DNA from: Limnephilus marmoratus
Lineage: Eukaryota; Arthropoda; Insecta; Trichoptera; Limnephilidae
Assembly (NCBI GenBank): GCA_917880885.1
Contig: OU862916.1
Coordinates: forward strand, 49,636,831-49,700,830
Reading direction: 5' to 3'
DNA: 64,000 nucleotides
Part shown: in pieces, positions 43,841-56,389 of the stretch
How the letters are laid out: each line of letters starts with the position of its first letter
Numbering within the stretch: position 1 is the first letter of the stretch
Position numbers and translations under genes: made by a program
The notes under the pieces: model-generated
Database searches by the model: none
Seen by the model: only the letters and a program-made list of their open reading frames with translations
What the model was told of the DNA's origin: nothing

Positions 43841-44513
43841 TTAACCCTTCGAATAATAAGAAAATAATTTTCTGTCAACTTTTGCCCGTCAAAGTTTGCG
43901 CGCAAAATTCCTGGTTCTTCCCATGCATTTTAAATGTTCCTATTTATTAGTGTTTTTTAACGCTTTTGCAAAAATAAAAATTGTTCTAAAATTTAGATAA
44001 AATAATCTTTCCGATATGTCTATTAGAAATCAACATTTTTGTTTATAAATATTAAAATTTTAATTTTGGAAATGTAAATTGGCTGAAAAATGCATACCTG
44101 CGAATATTTGAATTAAAGTAATTAAAATAGAATAAACTTCAAATTTTAAATTCAGATTCCTTTTCTAAACAAAATTTGTAATAAAACTGTCACCTCACTT
44201 TTTATCACTTTCATACAATTTTATTTTAAAATTAAATGTGGGTTACGCCACAAATAGGCGCAAAATCAAACCGTCACTTTTGATCAGGTTTGTAAAATAT
44301 CTGAACAACCTAGCTCATATAATTCTAAGACATAGAGAAGCATTATTTCTTTCCATTTCTAACATAAAAGAAATCACAAATATTCGCATTACAGAAAGAG
44401 ATATCTAACTTTTAATAATGCACGGTCGCTCTGGGACAATCTGGGTCTCCTGTTATTATAACGGCATATGATGTTTTGGGACAACTTGGGTCTCCTGTGA
44501 TTAAACGGGTTAA
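43841..44513. mobile_element. TTAA element, piggyBac-like MITE (family P), copy 4
   Basis: TTAA at 43841-43844, then CCCTTCGAATAATAAG; the right end CCTGTGATTAAACGGG is followed by TTAA at 44510-44513. Full-length reverse complement of the copy at 28245, with scattered substitutions and similar length (665 and 667 bp). The 61-codon frame near 44389 reads through its right end and is not a gene. Confidence 0.88.
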
Positions 44514-44727
44514 CGCATGACAGCTGTTTCGTTTTCCGAAGGCAATTGAAAGTTTGATAAGAAATACCGACCAATAAAATAAGAGAGGAATGAGCTAAAA
44601 TTTAAAAACAAAGTGACAAATATGTCTAATTTAAAATTTTTCTAAGGAATTAATTTGTAATTTTAAATACTGTACTTAGTTCACAACTTTATTTGCTATA
44701 TTATGTTATGCTGTTTATAACAGCATA
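44514..44727. other. AT-rich spacer
   Basis: Nothing recognised. Confidence 0.35.
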
Positions 44728-46015
44728 TTTATTTATTTATGGATTAATGCCCTTTTTCGGGGCTTTATATTTCTATGAGGGAAATATACAGTATTTATTG
44801 TACATAACTGAACTGCCTCAGTAACAATATTTAAAGATAAATAATTATGTTAAATTGAAGACATCCACTGACTTGGTATAATTGTTTCCCTCCATTAGTA
44901 CTCTAGGCAAAGAAGAATACATATGGTAGTTAGTCCCAGAATTTCTGCACTGAAATAAATCCTGACTTCTAGTATTACGTAGTGATATCCGGAAGCTTAT
45001 CAATTCAAGCAATACTGGACTATCAACTAAATCATTTAGAATTTTATATAGAAATACCAAGTCAGTGAAAATTCTTCTGTCTGACAGTTTGAGCATATTC
45101 CTATAATTTAACAGAGTGTTGTAGTTCAACATAATTGCTAGAATACCCATTTTAAAATTCAGAAAACGTAAGAATTTGTTTCAACAGCTTGAATTGAGCA
45201 GAGAATTGTACTCAAGTTGACTTCTTACGTAGGCAAAATATAAAAGTTTAATACACTTTATATTGTTAAAATTTCTAGTTAGCCTAGTTATAAATCCCAA
45301 CATTTTTAAGCACTTATTAGAGATTTCTGTTATGTGGTTAAGAAATAAAAGAATTGATTGAAAAGTGATGCCTAAGTCTATAATTTGTGTTAATGTCTCA
45401 AGAGCATTTTTACCAATGTCGTAATTAAAGATCACTGGATTTTTTATTCGAGAATATCTAACTATTTGAAATTTTGACATATTTAAGTAAAGTTTATATT
45501 CATTATACCAAATTAACAATTTGTTGATATTATCTTGAAGAATGTTGCAATGGTAAATATTTTGAATAATTCTAAAAATTTGAGGTCTTCAGCGAAAGTT
45601 AAGATAGATACATCATGAAATATTTTAAAGATAAATAAGATTGCGCCAAGGTGTGAACCCTGTGGAACTCCACTTGTTGCGTAAATTTTTTCCGACAGGG
45701 AGGATTTTATTCTAACAATTTGTTGTCTTCCAGTAAGATAGCTTTCAAACCAGGCTAATATGTTGCCACGTACACCAAGCTTTCCTAATTTCCAAATGAG
45801 AATTTTATGAGAAACTGTATCAAAGGCTTTACAAAAATCAGTATAAACAGAGTCTCCTTGTATTTTTTCTTAAAATCATTGGTTATAAAATCTTCATAAA
45901 TAATTAAGTTGGAAAGAGTACTTCTACCTGGCATAAATCCAAACTGGTAAGGTGATATCACAGGTTTTATTTGTGAACTATTTACTATTAGATAATTAAA
46001 TAAATATATTAATAA
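44728..46015 (-). pseudogene. Second CR1/Jockey-group LINE, 5'-truncated
   Basis: The minus strand reads, from about 45990: QFGFMPGRSTLSNLIIYEDF, then DxVSHKILIWKLGKLGVRGN (about 45830-45765), then SGVPQGSHLGAILFIFKIF (about 45672-45620) and LTFAEDLKFL. The usual ADD of the active site reads AED, so the second catalytic position is altered by one residue. Then come LIWYNEYKLYLNMSKFQIV, LGITFQSILLF, HITEISNKCLKMLGFITR and YVRSQLEYNSLL, with the C-terminus at 45150-44845. At least two frameshifts. The 3' end is ATAAATAAATA in sense near 44728. A different subfamily from the LINE at 39338. Confidence 0.82.
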
Positions 46016-47339
46016 TGCCTTCGGAAGTTGAAACAGCTGGCAAGTATAATAACAATTGCAGAAGAACTCGTATATAAATAAGCCAATTTTGGATAGAATA
46101 ATAACAATATTATTACAGACAAAACAATAATAAAATTAAATTTAAAATGAAATTGAATCCGAATAACTTCTTTGTAAAGTTAAATAGACTAAGCACGGTC
46201 CACAGGTGACACAATAACATCATAATTATTGAAGAAGCACTAGTACTAATTATTAAAATGAACTAGTTTCTAGTTTCTGAATCGGTTAAAGTGAGAAAAA
46301 CTCCTTATGTCAAGGTTTGAGAGAATAGTTATGAATAATGAGTACCAATGAGGAATGTATAAGAAGGTAGATAGAGATGGGTATAAGTAGTAGACAAGTC
46401 TTTGAAGTCGCTGATTGAATGCGTGATTATGAAGTGTTATGGAAGAAGAAGCAGGAATGATTAACGATCTCGAAAGACCTCACACTACTTCAGATTTGAG
46501 AGGAGTCTGCAAGAGGGTCATTAAAGTCAAATGGGTGGCGGAGATCGGGGACAGATAATTTTATGAAATTAAAAATGGACCTCTGTTTCTGAAGGCTTGA
46601 GATTATTAATTTGTGTGTATTCGGTTATAAAAAGATACATTTTAACGGCGTAATATTTGAGAGAGAAATTAATTTGATAATGAAAACGAAGGGAGTAATA
46701 ATATTACTTTTCAAAATCTTCAAGTCTGTTCCATAAATCTTCTTATCTGAGCCCGTGTTACGTGTTTTGTTTCGAAAAATTGATCGCTTAGAATTATTAT
46801 AGATGCTTCAATTAAATACTGCGTATAGAACATATCTTGGCCCTTAAAAATATTGGTAATTTAAAAAAAAAGTCTTTTAATAAGCCTAGAAAAAAATAAA
46901 GTGTAAGGTCTATAAAAACACTTTCAAATTCAAACTCTCCTATTTACGAGTATAAAACGGCGACAATACGGCAATAGACGAATTTGGATTTTCAAAGTGA
47001 ACCTTATACCGTCCACCGAAGAACTACTGTATAGTCACACCTATTTTCTGTCAGTCCTCTTCCGGCCGGAGCGGGGAACAGACGTTAGGCTCCGCGTCGC
47101 TTGGTTTCATGAAATCAATTTTAAATTTCCGTTTTATTACAATAAATAATACGTAAAAAAGGAATTAATGTTTTTTTAGGAAATCCACCTGTAAAAAAAA
47201 TTCTCAAATACCATTTCCAACCTTTCCAAAAGCTTTTTCTTAAGTATTTTTAAACTTCTCCCATAAAGGGGCGTGAATTCCGATTTCGATTTTTTCCTGG
47301 ACTATTTATTGGATCGCCTTAATATACCTACAAATAGTG
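46016..47339. other. Unassigned region
   Basis: AT-rich, with a more balanced part at 46420-46560 and 46960-47110 (CTTCCGGCCGGAGCGGGG). No frame above 60 codons. No repeat match. Confidence 0.35.
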
Positions 47340-47660
47340 GTGATGAAATATGGTGGTGAAATATGGTGCCTGTCCCTTATGCGTTCCTAAATTACTAATT
47401 TGCGATGAAACTTTGGTGATATTTTGTGCGCGTGTCCGCGATGTATTCAATAAACAATGGTGAACTCTGGCGTTATGAAATTATTTCCTATACCATTCAT
47501 CCGTTTGCGATGAAACTTTGGTGAGTTAATGTGCGCACACCGCGAAAGTTTCTAAAATGTGTATATTTCATAGTTTAGTGGCAAGGAAGGCAGGAGGGGA
47601 AGAGGAATCTGAGAGAGCCCCCCCCCCTTTCGAATTCAGAACGAAGGAGAGGGGGGGAGG
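47340..47660 (-). repeat. Family D fragment, copy 3
   Basis: CTGGCGTTATGAAATTATTTCC and TTTGCGATGAAACTTTGGTG match the copy at 63398 in the same (reverse) orientation. The G/C-rich part at 47580-47660, with a run of 10 C followed by TTTCGA, corresponds to the purine tract of the family. Confidence 0.65.
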
Positions 47661-48146
47661 TTTCAATTTTGAAAACTACGCGTAAATTCAAAGAAATTCT
47701 GAAATATAATGTTCATTGAACCGGATTTAGATAGTATTTTTAATAATATGATTTTATTGCCAGCACCATAAAAATAATTAATAAATATGTGCGCCGAACT
47801 TGACGGGTAACATGAAGTGATGGAATCAGTGATTTTACATTGTATTGTTATTTTTATTACGAGTTTGTTTTTTAATTGATTAATAACAAAAACAAACAAA
47901 ATATTGGGCAAAAATAAATTTCGGTGATTTCTCATCGTTCCCTAGCATGATTGCAGATCGCCAACGAATAAGTAACAGTTGATAATGACTAGGTGTTCCT
48001 AATGTATTCGACATCGACTTTTGTTTGTACGTTAGCGACTTCAGTTGTCCTAAGGAACTATGTCCTATCAATTCTTATCGATCGACCATGCTAGGACCCC
48101 AGATAGAACAAAGCTACGATTTAAGATTTTCACGGCCGAAAGTATT
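47661..48146. other. Unassigned sequence
   Basis: No feature that I can support. Confidence 0.35.
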
Positions 48147-48247
48147 GTAGTGATTTATTTTTGGGGTATTCTGCTGTGTTGTGCTGCCTCCTTCTACCGA
48201 AACGTTGGCTAAAGAAAGACACGGTTTAATATCCCAAATACAAATCA
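48147..48247. repeat. Foldback MITE (family B), copy 3, internally deleted
   Basis: TAGTGATTTATTTTTGGGG and the GCTGCCTCCTTCT block join directly to CCGAAACGTTGGCTAAAGAA. The stem is reduced and the centre lost. The preceding AGATTTTCACGGCCGAAAGT is shared with the flank of copy 4. Confidence 0.7.
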
Positions 48248-49208
48248 ATCAAAATAAACAAAGTTGCAAAGTGTTAAGAGTATAATCACAATATTATAAT
48301 GAAATTTCGCCACGAATTTAAACACTTATAAAAATTGGTAACACAAAACTATTTGGTTATCGACAAGTTTGAAGATAGTACTATATTACCTTTCCAAGTA
48401 GGCATCTGGTTGATGTAACTGCAGGTTGTATGATTAATTTAATAGGAACAAAACGATATCAGAAACACCATGATCCAATAGAGGGTTATAACACCTTAGA
48501 TCGGTCAGGTTCCCACAAACGTGCTCTCCTCACACATTACGACCAATAGGTAACAAAAACAAAATAATATAAAAAAGCACAGCATATAAAAAAACTTCGA
48601 ATATATTTTTTATAATACGTATATTAAAGCGTGAAGAGATTTTATCTTGCTCGCACCCATACTTGTAAGGGTACTTTCTGGTATGGCGTTTTCCCTTTCT
48701 GTCGCATTAAAAGTAGGGGCTACCGGTCTTACGCCGGCATTGAAAAATGATTATTATATTACACACATACACACGAGCGAACGGTGTACCGGAGGTAAAG
48801 CCTGCATTGGTGTGGGTGCATGTGCTTTGTTACGGCCGGACCCGAAAAGAGATCAGTTTGAAATTAAAAGTTCGTATCACAAATGAAATATCTTTTTATG
48901 GTATTAATCACGGAATTGATAAAAATCCCGCTTTTAATGGAAGCCTTTCGTGTGTCTGAACCGTGGACATAGAAAACATGAGATCGGCCATCGAATTCAA
49001 CAAAAAATCCGTATCCATTGCCATAGAAATTATAACAATATGTTAAAAGCTTTAATCAAGAAAAAAATACGAAGAAAATGATGCCGATCATTACAGCTGG
49101 TTTCGATAATTTCATACAACAAAAACTTAACAGTGTCTCCATACGTGAACGTTATTCTCTTACTTCTTCAAACTTTGCAAAAATACTTTGTGGCATCATT
49201 ATTAATTT
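48248..49208. other. Unassigned region
   Basis: Overlapping plus frames at 48647-48959 (79 and 70 codons) lie in balanced-composition DNA (GGTGTACCGGAGGTAAAGCC). I recognise neither peptide and no start or splice context supports them. Confidence 0.3.
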
Positions 49209-49334
49209 AATGAAAAACAAATAACTTAGTTTACACCACTAAAACAACTTGTCTGAGAAAGATAACATTCTTATTGAAACATGTCGATATTGTTAATTAA
49301 ATAGTGGTGTAAACTAAGTTATTTGTTTTTCATT
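49209..49334. mobile_element. 126-bp hairpin element with perfect terminal repeats
   Basis: AATGAAAAACAAATAACTTA is followed by GTTTACACCACT and mirrored exactly at the right (AGTGGTGTAAACTAAGTTAT, then TTGTTTTTCATT), 32 perfect bases per arm around about 60 bases. A small MITE; the TSD is possibly TTA/TTA. Confidence 0.8.
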
Positions 49335-51210
49335 ATGCTATTCTCTTAATTAAGGGACCATCTTCGGACCAAGTATGGCAGTGGATTGTCATCTAAATTA
49401 TTGGACTTGTGTTATTAATGTTTAATTTAGCGTGAGGAAGGACTATCAACTGGCATTTCATTGAATCACGATTTGCAGACCCACATGATACTATTGGGCA
49501 TTAGATCTTAGGAGAGTTGATAGGGTCTGGTTGATAAATCAATGCACGACCAACAGTTAAAAACCAGCTGCACAGGTTTTTGCTGCTAGGCCCTGCGGGC
49601 GGGTTTTAGTTCGGCTTCGCCCGGTTTGACTGTTTGTGACCATTTTATAAATCCGATAGGAACTGGTGCCTAAAATAGCCAGTTTCTCGGATTCACTTTG
49701 ATCTAGCTAGTCACCGTCGGTTACTCAACGAGATAAAGTAACAGTGACAAAGTAACAGTGCCAATTAACTGTGTCAAAGTAACCGAGACACGCAATGACG
49801 TTATTTGTAATTAATAAAAACTTCGTCAAGTATTGCCGTCAATCTTCCAAATCTAGAAGGGTACTTAAAATATATAAATCCGTAGCAGTTATACCTAGGG
49901 GGGAAACATTCACGTGCGAGCTGCTGACGGAAGTAGTGACATCTTGAAACCGAATTATAACAGTAGCTTTTTGTGAAATTCCACGTACACAGATGTTATT
50001 TGAGGCGCGCCGTTGAGGGTGGCGTCCGACAAGCCGTGGCTGGGTTCTGAAATTGAACCACGCAGATGCTTCAATAAATTAATTAATACTGTTTGATGTT
50101 ACAACGGCAGGAGTAGTACAAAAATATTGGTTGAGGAAAAAACATTTTTACGTAGATTTTTAGAAGTGCGACAGGTTATCACAAGACCGAAAAAAACAGA
50201 CAGATGTGTCAAACAAACAATTTGTAAAACGGGTTTAAGAACGACGTTGGAGGGATTAGAAAATTAGTCCAGAGTAGTAGATAAATAAATAATAATTATT
50301 TATTTAAATAATAATTAGTCGAATTATTCGACTTTTGTGGTGTTAGGTTCTATCAACAATGTTCTAGGGTATCTTTCAATGTTCCAAGGTTCTTCTGCCT
50401 GTATTAATTAAACTCATCGAATAACTCAAAAATCGTAGTGCCAAAACCTACATCCATTATATCTGAGATAGCAAGTGTTGGTAGCTCATACTAAAGGTTA
50501 ATGTAGGTATTTCATTTTCACGTCGAAATACCCCATTGTTTGAAAATAAGAATAAATTCTCGAGTTGATTTCGTCCTGACGATTACTGCTGAACACATTC
50601 ATACAGAGACATTTGCATGAAAGTGGGCGGGGATCTGCAGGGCGGGTGATACCAGGAAGGAACAGGGGCGGGGTGGGGAGAGAGAGTGGGGTGCTAAGCG
50701 GAGGGATGGCTTATCCGATCAGAGAGAACGAAGAAAACCCGAGGAAATAATCGAAACGGACCTGATAAATTTAATATTCCACAAAGAGACTTGGACGCTG
50801 GACACACCGAGCGGAATGGCTACTCGGAGAAAAACACATTGTTTAAAACACCTTGGAATTATTGTGAATGGATTCAATTCGCAGTGGACGTTGGCAAAAC
50901 CGAGAAGTTGCAGTGTCAACCTTCTAAGACTGCAATTTAGATTAAGCTTATTATTCCAAAGCATAAAATTTAATTTAATTTGTTTAATTAATTCAGTTGA
51001 AAACTTGAGTGAAATACGAGCAAGAATGAATATCATAGAAGAGGCGTTAAGTTTTAAAAACCTTCCGACAACGTAAAGACAAATTTCGTGGCGCTTCTGG
51101 ATTCTGTTCTTCAATTCAAAGGTATGTTGTTTGTGCCACCAATCCCTTACAATTAGGTATTACACCGTCGGCATGTATATTACGATAGATGATATAAGAT
51201 AAAACCATGT
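49335..51210. other. Unassigned region, partly GC-balanced
   Basis: 49590-49640 contains GCCCTGCGGGCGGG; 49728-49790 has a GATAAAGTAACAGTGACAAAG-type internal repeat. 50719-51114 is open on both strands (131 codons minus, 86 plus) at moderate GC. Neither product has a recognisable motif, so I do not call a gene. 50640-50700 is G-rich. Confidence 0.35.
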
Positions 51211-51402
51211 AATATTTTTGAACTGGAAGACCAAGACTAAGATGGAGCGACAACGTCCTCAAAGACATATCTATCTTGGAGCTTCTAAACTGGAGAGAGC
51301 TGGCACAAAACCGAGATGAGTGGAGGAGGATTCTTGAGGAGGCCAAGACCCACCAGGGGTTGCAGAGCCAATAGTGATGATGATGATGAATATTTTTGAA
51401 CT
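51211..51402 (+). mobile_element. RTE 3' fragment with perfect 14-bp TSD
   Basis: AATATTTTTGAACT at 51211-51224 is repeated exactly at 51389-51402. Between them, 164 bp encode GRPRLRWSDN, NWRELAQNRDEW and EEAKTHQGLQSQ, then stop and (TGA)n. Same subfamily and same end as the copy at 15751, but much shorter: only the last 45 or so codons. Confidence 0.92.
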
Positions 51403-51807
51403 AAAAGACAAGACATTGTATTGTTGTGTTATTTGTTCCAAGTACATATTTCAATTGTTTAATTAGTGATGGCCCCGTGGTGGAGGTGTAAGGCTCTCGA
51501 CTACCAATGTGAAGGTTGCGGGTTCGAAACCCGGCACGCGCAAATAATTTTTATTTGGATTAATTTGTTATTTCACAATTTGTTAATTAAAAGTAATGTG
51601 TAGTAGATGTGCGGCACGTTCCAAAGTGAAAGATACTCTCAGGATCACCCTGGTGTTAGACTACCATTCAGAATGAAAACGATTCTAGAAAATGGCTTTA
51701 AGCGGCGAATATTGAATATTTAATTTAATGGCGAAATATTGATGAAAAGATCTGAATAGCCAGGTACTTCCCAACTATCCATTTCCTCCCCGCTGTCTTT
51801 AGCCGCA

Positions 51808-52527
51808 CAATTTATTTATTTTATTTTATTTATTTATTTAACTTCTCACCATACATTCTTATTTTTATGTTTACATACAAAACAAAATTAACCTCACTAG
51901 GACTAGGCCTGTGTTGAGGTTAACTTTTATAAATTTGAGTGATTTTACACACAAAATACTAAAATACACTACATTTAAAACACTAAAATATCATAATAAA
52001 GTAAGAAATAAAAATATCATATTAGTGACCAGATGGGTAATTTAAGTATGATTTGTAACAATATAGACCATAAATAAATCTTTAATTACTATACCCACCA
52101 AGAAACAAAGCTAGTACAAAACATTTAGGGTGACACTCCAATTTTGGCAAATGGAACTCAAATAAAATCTAAATAGATTTTATTTCAGTTAAAAATAAAT
52201 ATTTAAAAAAAAGCTATTATTCAAAAAACAAATATTATTAAAAACAAATCTTATTACTTAAAAATTGAAATCTTATTATTTAAAAAAGGACAAGGATGAA
52301 AAAACAGTATGCCAATCCTCTGTTAACACAAATATCTTAACATTCTTAAATTTAGCTAATGAATTGGAAGATTTAATGTAGTCTGGCAGAATATTAAACA
52401 TAATTGGAGCTTGGTATAAATAGTTTCTTTGGCCAAAAGATGTTTTAGTATGTATTGCCATAAAGTTCATTGTTGAGCCAATTCTAGTGGTATGGATTTG
52501 TTGGGTTCTTTCTGCAGATTTAGTATT
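51808..52527 (-). pseudogene. LINE 3' fragment inside the SINE
   Basis: The T-rich start (TTTATTTATTTTATTTTATT) is the poly(A) end. In the minus strand a frame near 52570-52276 includes TRIGSTMNFMAIHTKTSFGQ, RNYLYQAPIMFNILP and DYIKSSNSLAKFKN, the C-terminal block of Jockey/CR1 RTs (xxFGxRxxxYxxPxxxNxLPxxIKxxxSLxxFK). It is truncated on its 5' side at the hAT boundary. No catalytic region remains. Confidence 0.75.
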
Positions 52528-54707
52528 GATATACCCAGGCCTGGGCAAAATAAATGCTTTGCTGTAATTGAAATACAAATTACAAAATACTTTTTTGCAT
52601 GTATTTAAAATACGAAATACAAAATACTTTCAAGTCGTGTATTTGAAATACAAAATACAAAATACTGTATTTTAACCATTTTTTAATTTCAAATACAAAA
52701 TACAAATTACAAAATACAAAATACATTTGGTTTTGGTAGAACCTTTGGTTGCAATAAATTGTCGTAAGTGCCCTTATCTAAGGGTGCGTTTCCATATAAG
52801 CAAAGCTGAGCAGAGTGAAACAGAGACGTGCAAAAATTGGTCAATCATATTGCTCAGAAGACACATCTCGTCTCCCGCTCCACTTGTAAAGTTTTGTGGT
52901 ATAAGACTTAGGAGTTAGATAATAATAATTATTATTATAATAACACTAGCTGGTTCCCGGCATGCGTTGCAATGCCATATTCAAAGAAATAAATTATTTA
53001 TCCCTGCATGTCCTTTACAGTCTGCAGTACATTCAGTTTTCAAACAACTCAAGTGCCAGCTATTACAATTTTTTTATTCAAATTTTCATTTTTCACATAT
53101 TACAAATATTCATTTTTGTATATTATAATAACAATCAATCAAATCTGGTACCTAACTAAAGAACCTATTTAAAATATCTATATTTTAAAAAATCCATAGA
53201 AAATTCTTTTGTTACAAAAAAAAAACAGCTGCCTGCTAAATTCAATTTCATTCACGGACATATGAATATATCTGGACCTGCCCTAAGTGATAAAAACGTA
53301 TTATTTCCCCCTCCACATGGCGCCGGCTGTAGCTCCTCCTTGGAACCGGCTCGCTCCATAGGGAGGGGATATAGCCTCGCTTGAATCTAAAATGTGTGAC
53401 GTCATCATTCTTGCCGTGAACAGCGAGAAGCTGACATCTATACATTTAACGAAATAACGGCAGCTTGTGCTATACAATATATCTACGTATCAATGTACAC
53501 ATAGCGAATGTGGGCGGTACTCCAATGTGCTCGTCGCTGGTTACAGGGGTAAGTAAATTATGAAACATTTGTAAAAGTGTTTTAACTAAACACGGAAACA
53601 AAATATTGATATGTGTATTGGCGCGAGTCTTTTTGGGGCGAGCATTTGGCCTTAGCAAATATGTTTTGAACGTGGCAAGCAATTCGCGCTCCCATGTAAA
53701 AAGGTCTATTCATTCAAAGCAGATTTTGCTTTTAAGAACTAAATGGTGATATTGTAATGCGAGATGCCTATATACTGTCAGATTGATTGTTCAACGAATG
53801 ACAGTCATCTTTCCCCTCTTCGCTCTCCATAGTTTGGTTTTACCCCTCATCTGTAACTGCTTGTCTATCCATTTGGATGTCTATGATTTCATCAAACGCG
53901 CGAAATGTCAAACGTGCGAAGTTAAAATAGCAGTCAAGTTTTCTGAAATTATCCAATTTTCTGCGTAATTTTCTTATTTTTCTTTCCGTAAGAACCTTCT
54001 GCAAAGTATTAGAAAACTTTAAAAAAATGAATGAAAGAGGTAAAGTCGTTCTGAAGTTATGGCATGACCAAGGGAAATAAGGATTCATTTTTATCTACAT
54101 AGATGACATTTGTTTAGCGCATTTTTGTGTTATTTCGCTCTCAAGTGCGCTCTACAGTAATTAACTTAAAAATAATCTAGTATTCAGTCAAATTACTCCT
54201 ATAGTGCTTGATCTAATACTATGATACAAAAATGTACACTACAAAGCAATGGCCAGTTTAATATAATTTGATACAAAATGTACAATAACAGTGCTATTAA
54301 TTATATAGCACAAGACAATAATAATAACTAGCATGACATAAAAAAAGGTACAGCCTATTATAAAGCAATGATAAGATAACTACAAATAATCATTAGTAAG
54401 CGTGCTATAGCACAGGATAATAGGACAATAGTACAGGATTCTAGCGGTTTTAGTCTATATACTGTCTATGTCAGTTTATTTTTCATTTTCATCATTGAGG
54501 TCGCTAAATGTATTTGAAAATGTATTTTGAAGCCATAAGTATTTGAAATACAAATTACAAAATACCTCAGCAGCAGGTAATTGAAATACCAATTACAAAA
54601 TACTTTTTTAGGAAGTAATTGAAATACAAATACAAAATACGTATTTGTATTTCAAATACGTATTTCAATTACAAGTATTTCAAATACTGCCCAGCCCTGG
54701 ATATACC
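52528..54707. mobile_element. hAT-like element, 2164 bp, perfect 8-bp TSD
   Basis: GATATACC at 52528-52535 and 54700-54707 flank an element starting CAGGCCTGGGCAAAATAAAT and ending TTCAAATACTGCCCAGCCCTG. Both ends carry arrays of AAATACAAATTACAAAATAC in inverted orientation for about 190 bases. CAG-G-TGGGC termini with 8-bp TSD are typical of hAT. No transposase frame; the middle holds a family D retroposon. Confidence 0.85.
52946..54105 (+). repeat. Family D retroposon, copy 4, inside the hAT-like element
   Basis: Starts CTAGCTGGTTCCCGGCATGC and ends AGGTAAAGTCGTTCTGAAGT, AAGGATTCATTTTTATCTAC. The start matches the complement of the copy at 63957 better than those at 25728 and 32125, so there are at least two subfamilies. 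Small frames inside are not shared between copies. Confidence 0.7.
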
Positions 54708-54775
54708 CCAATTTGGGATACCATAGTCTCACTGGCTCCTAACCTGAAACCTTGTGAGGTATTCACTTAAAAAAG

Positions 54776-55993
54776 GAAACAAGTTTAGAAAAAAAGAGCC
54801 TTAAAACTCGAGGAATATAGAGTAGGGTTGTAAAGTAACATTACAGAGAATGAATAAATCTGGTAAAATAATAAAAATTAAGATTATCTGTAATAAAATA
54901 TTTATACGCATAACTTTTAAAAAAAATTTAACCCCTGACATGGATAGAGGTTTGAATTCATTTGAATTAATATTAACCTATGCAAAGCTGATGACAAAGA
55001 GCGATTTGATACTTTAGAATTGCAGGAATATCTTAAAAGTTTTCGAATTCAACGAAAAGAGAAAATTTTGAATAGGTTAGTGATCGAAATACCCAGTCCT
55101 GCGTTACAAAATCACAATGACATTTAACAAAATATATACCAATTAATATACAATTATTATAAGAATTTGTTCTACATTTACGGTAGGCGCTGAAAAAAAG
55201 TAAACGAAACACATAATACTATGGTGGGTCACTTCGACAATAGATTGGAGAATATAATGAGGTTGGTCAGAAGAGGGAGGGAGGAGACTGACCACACGAT
55301 GACGGCGCCAGAACAGTCAACGGCCGCCTGATTTCCGTGTAATTAAAGTTATTAACCGACCTTAAAACTTTTATTCAGACCAATATTTATTATTTTTTCA
55401 CCAGACTTCCAAATTAATCGTTTTTTTAATGTTCGTTCGTTCATCTCTCAAGAGCGCTCCTATCTAAACGGTGTAAAGACAGGGGTACTATATCGGCACC
55501 CTACAATACTGTGATTTTTTTTCGCCTTAGACTTGATTTACAATTTGTCAAATGAATTTGATATAGATTCACCAGTTTCCTGGTACTACTAGATTCCGGA
55601 CACCATGTATTTGAGTTTCTCTGAAATTTTGTCCCTTTCTAAAACTTAAGTTAGAATGTTAGTCCATTCCAAGCCTTATTTTCTGATATTGGTATAAAAA
55701 TAGAAATTGCGATGCAAATTTGTTGTCGCCAACTGAAGTGTTTCCGTAGACATCCAAAAGAGAGTATTCCAAAATAAACCAAGCAATGTTTAGTTATGTC
55801 AGGCAAGCTCAACAATTCATTAGTAATCAGTAAAAATTAAATATATTAAAGTTTTTAAATTTTTGCCGGCAACCCGGGCGTTTATTGAGATAAAATATTC
55901 TGAAAATATAAGTTAACCGCCTCACTAGACTATGACTGTTCTGAAATGTGCGATGATCATAATAATGACGAAATCTTATTGTTTAAAACATCA
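54776..55993. other. Unassigned region
   Basis: AT-rich with a short balanced part at 55250-55340 (GAGACTGACCACACGATGACG). No frame or repeat match. Confidence 0.35.
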
Positions 55994-56389
55994 ATTTGAA
56001 ACGATTTATTGGATAACCATCTGCCGTAGGTCAGAGATGCCAGGGGTTCATGGGGTGAGGTTTTTCTCGGTGGCGGATGCGTCTACTCACCAGCTGTGTG
56101 GCAGGCCAGATCGGGAGAGACTGGTTGAGGTAAACCTTTTGACCTTTCCAGCATGACTCTCTGGGAAGATCCCCTTGCACAGCAGTAGAGGAATAAATAC
56201 ATACGTCACTCCTGGTCACATTGACCACCAGATTCCTACCACCCCTCATACCTTTTTCTTTCCCAGAACTTGATCTCCTTCCTTTCCTTAAAAAACCCTA
56301 CACACAGCATCCCCAAAGATTACATACGCACTGAGGGATTTTATCCCTCACGACCTCCTGTTCCTGTGTAGAGCAATTGTAAAAAAAAT
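55994..56389 (+). repeat. Family A dispersed repeat, copy 12
   Basis: GGATAACCATCTGCCGTAGG at the left, with the CACCCCAAGTGG core deleted, through CAGGCCAGATCGGGAGAGAC, to the hairpin region and GTGTAGAGCAATTGTAAAAAAA. The hairpin inner stem has mutated (CTGAGGGATTTTATCCCTCA). Confidence 0.82.

Larger units (their letters stand above)
51469..54775 (+). repeat. tRNA-derived SINE (family S), copy 5, split by 2.9 kb of nested elements
   Basis: The tRNA head starts at about 51469, with B box GGTTCGAAACC at 51521. The body runs to GCCGCACAA at 51807. It resumes at about 54701 with ATACCCCAATTTGGGATACC and ends TGTGAGGTATTCACTT with an A tail at 54775. The head differs from copies 3 and 4, so this is an older subfamily. 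Confidence 0.85.

Noticed and set aside
28241..44513. Large segmental inversion or duplication of 28-29 kb and 43.8-44.5 kb
   Set aside because: The similarity ends exactly at TTAA on both sides in both places, so these are two independent insertions of one MITE.
50719..51114. 131-codon minus frame as a possible gene
   Set aside because: No recognisable motif, the opposite strand is also open for 86 codons, and no start or splice context supports it.
52590..52735. Satellite array of AAATACAAATTAC units
   Set aside because: The units are confined to the inverted ends of one hAT-like element with an 8-bp TSD.
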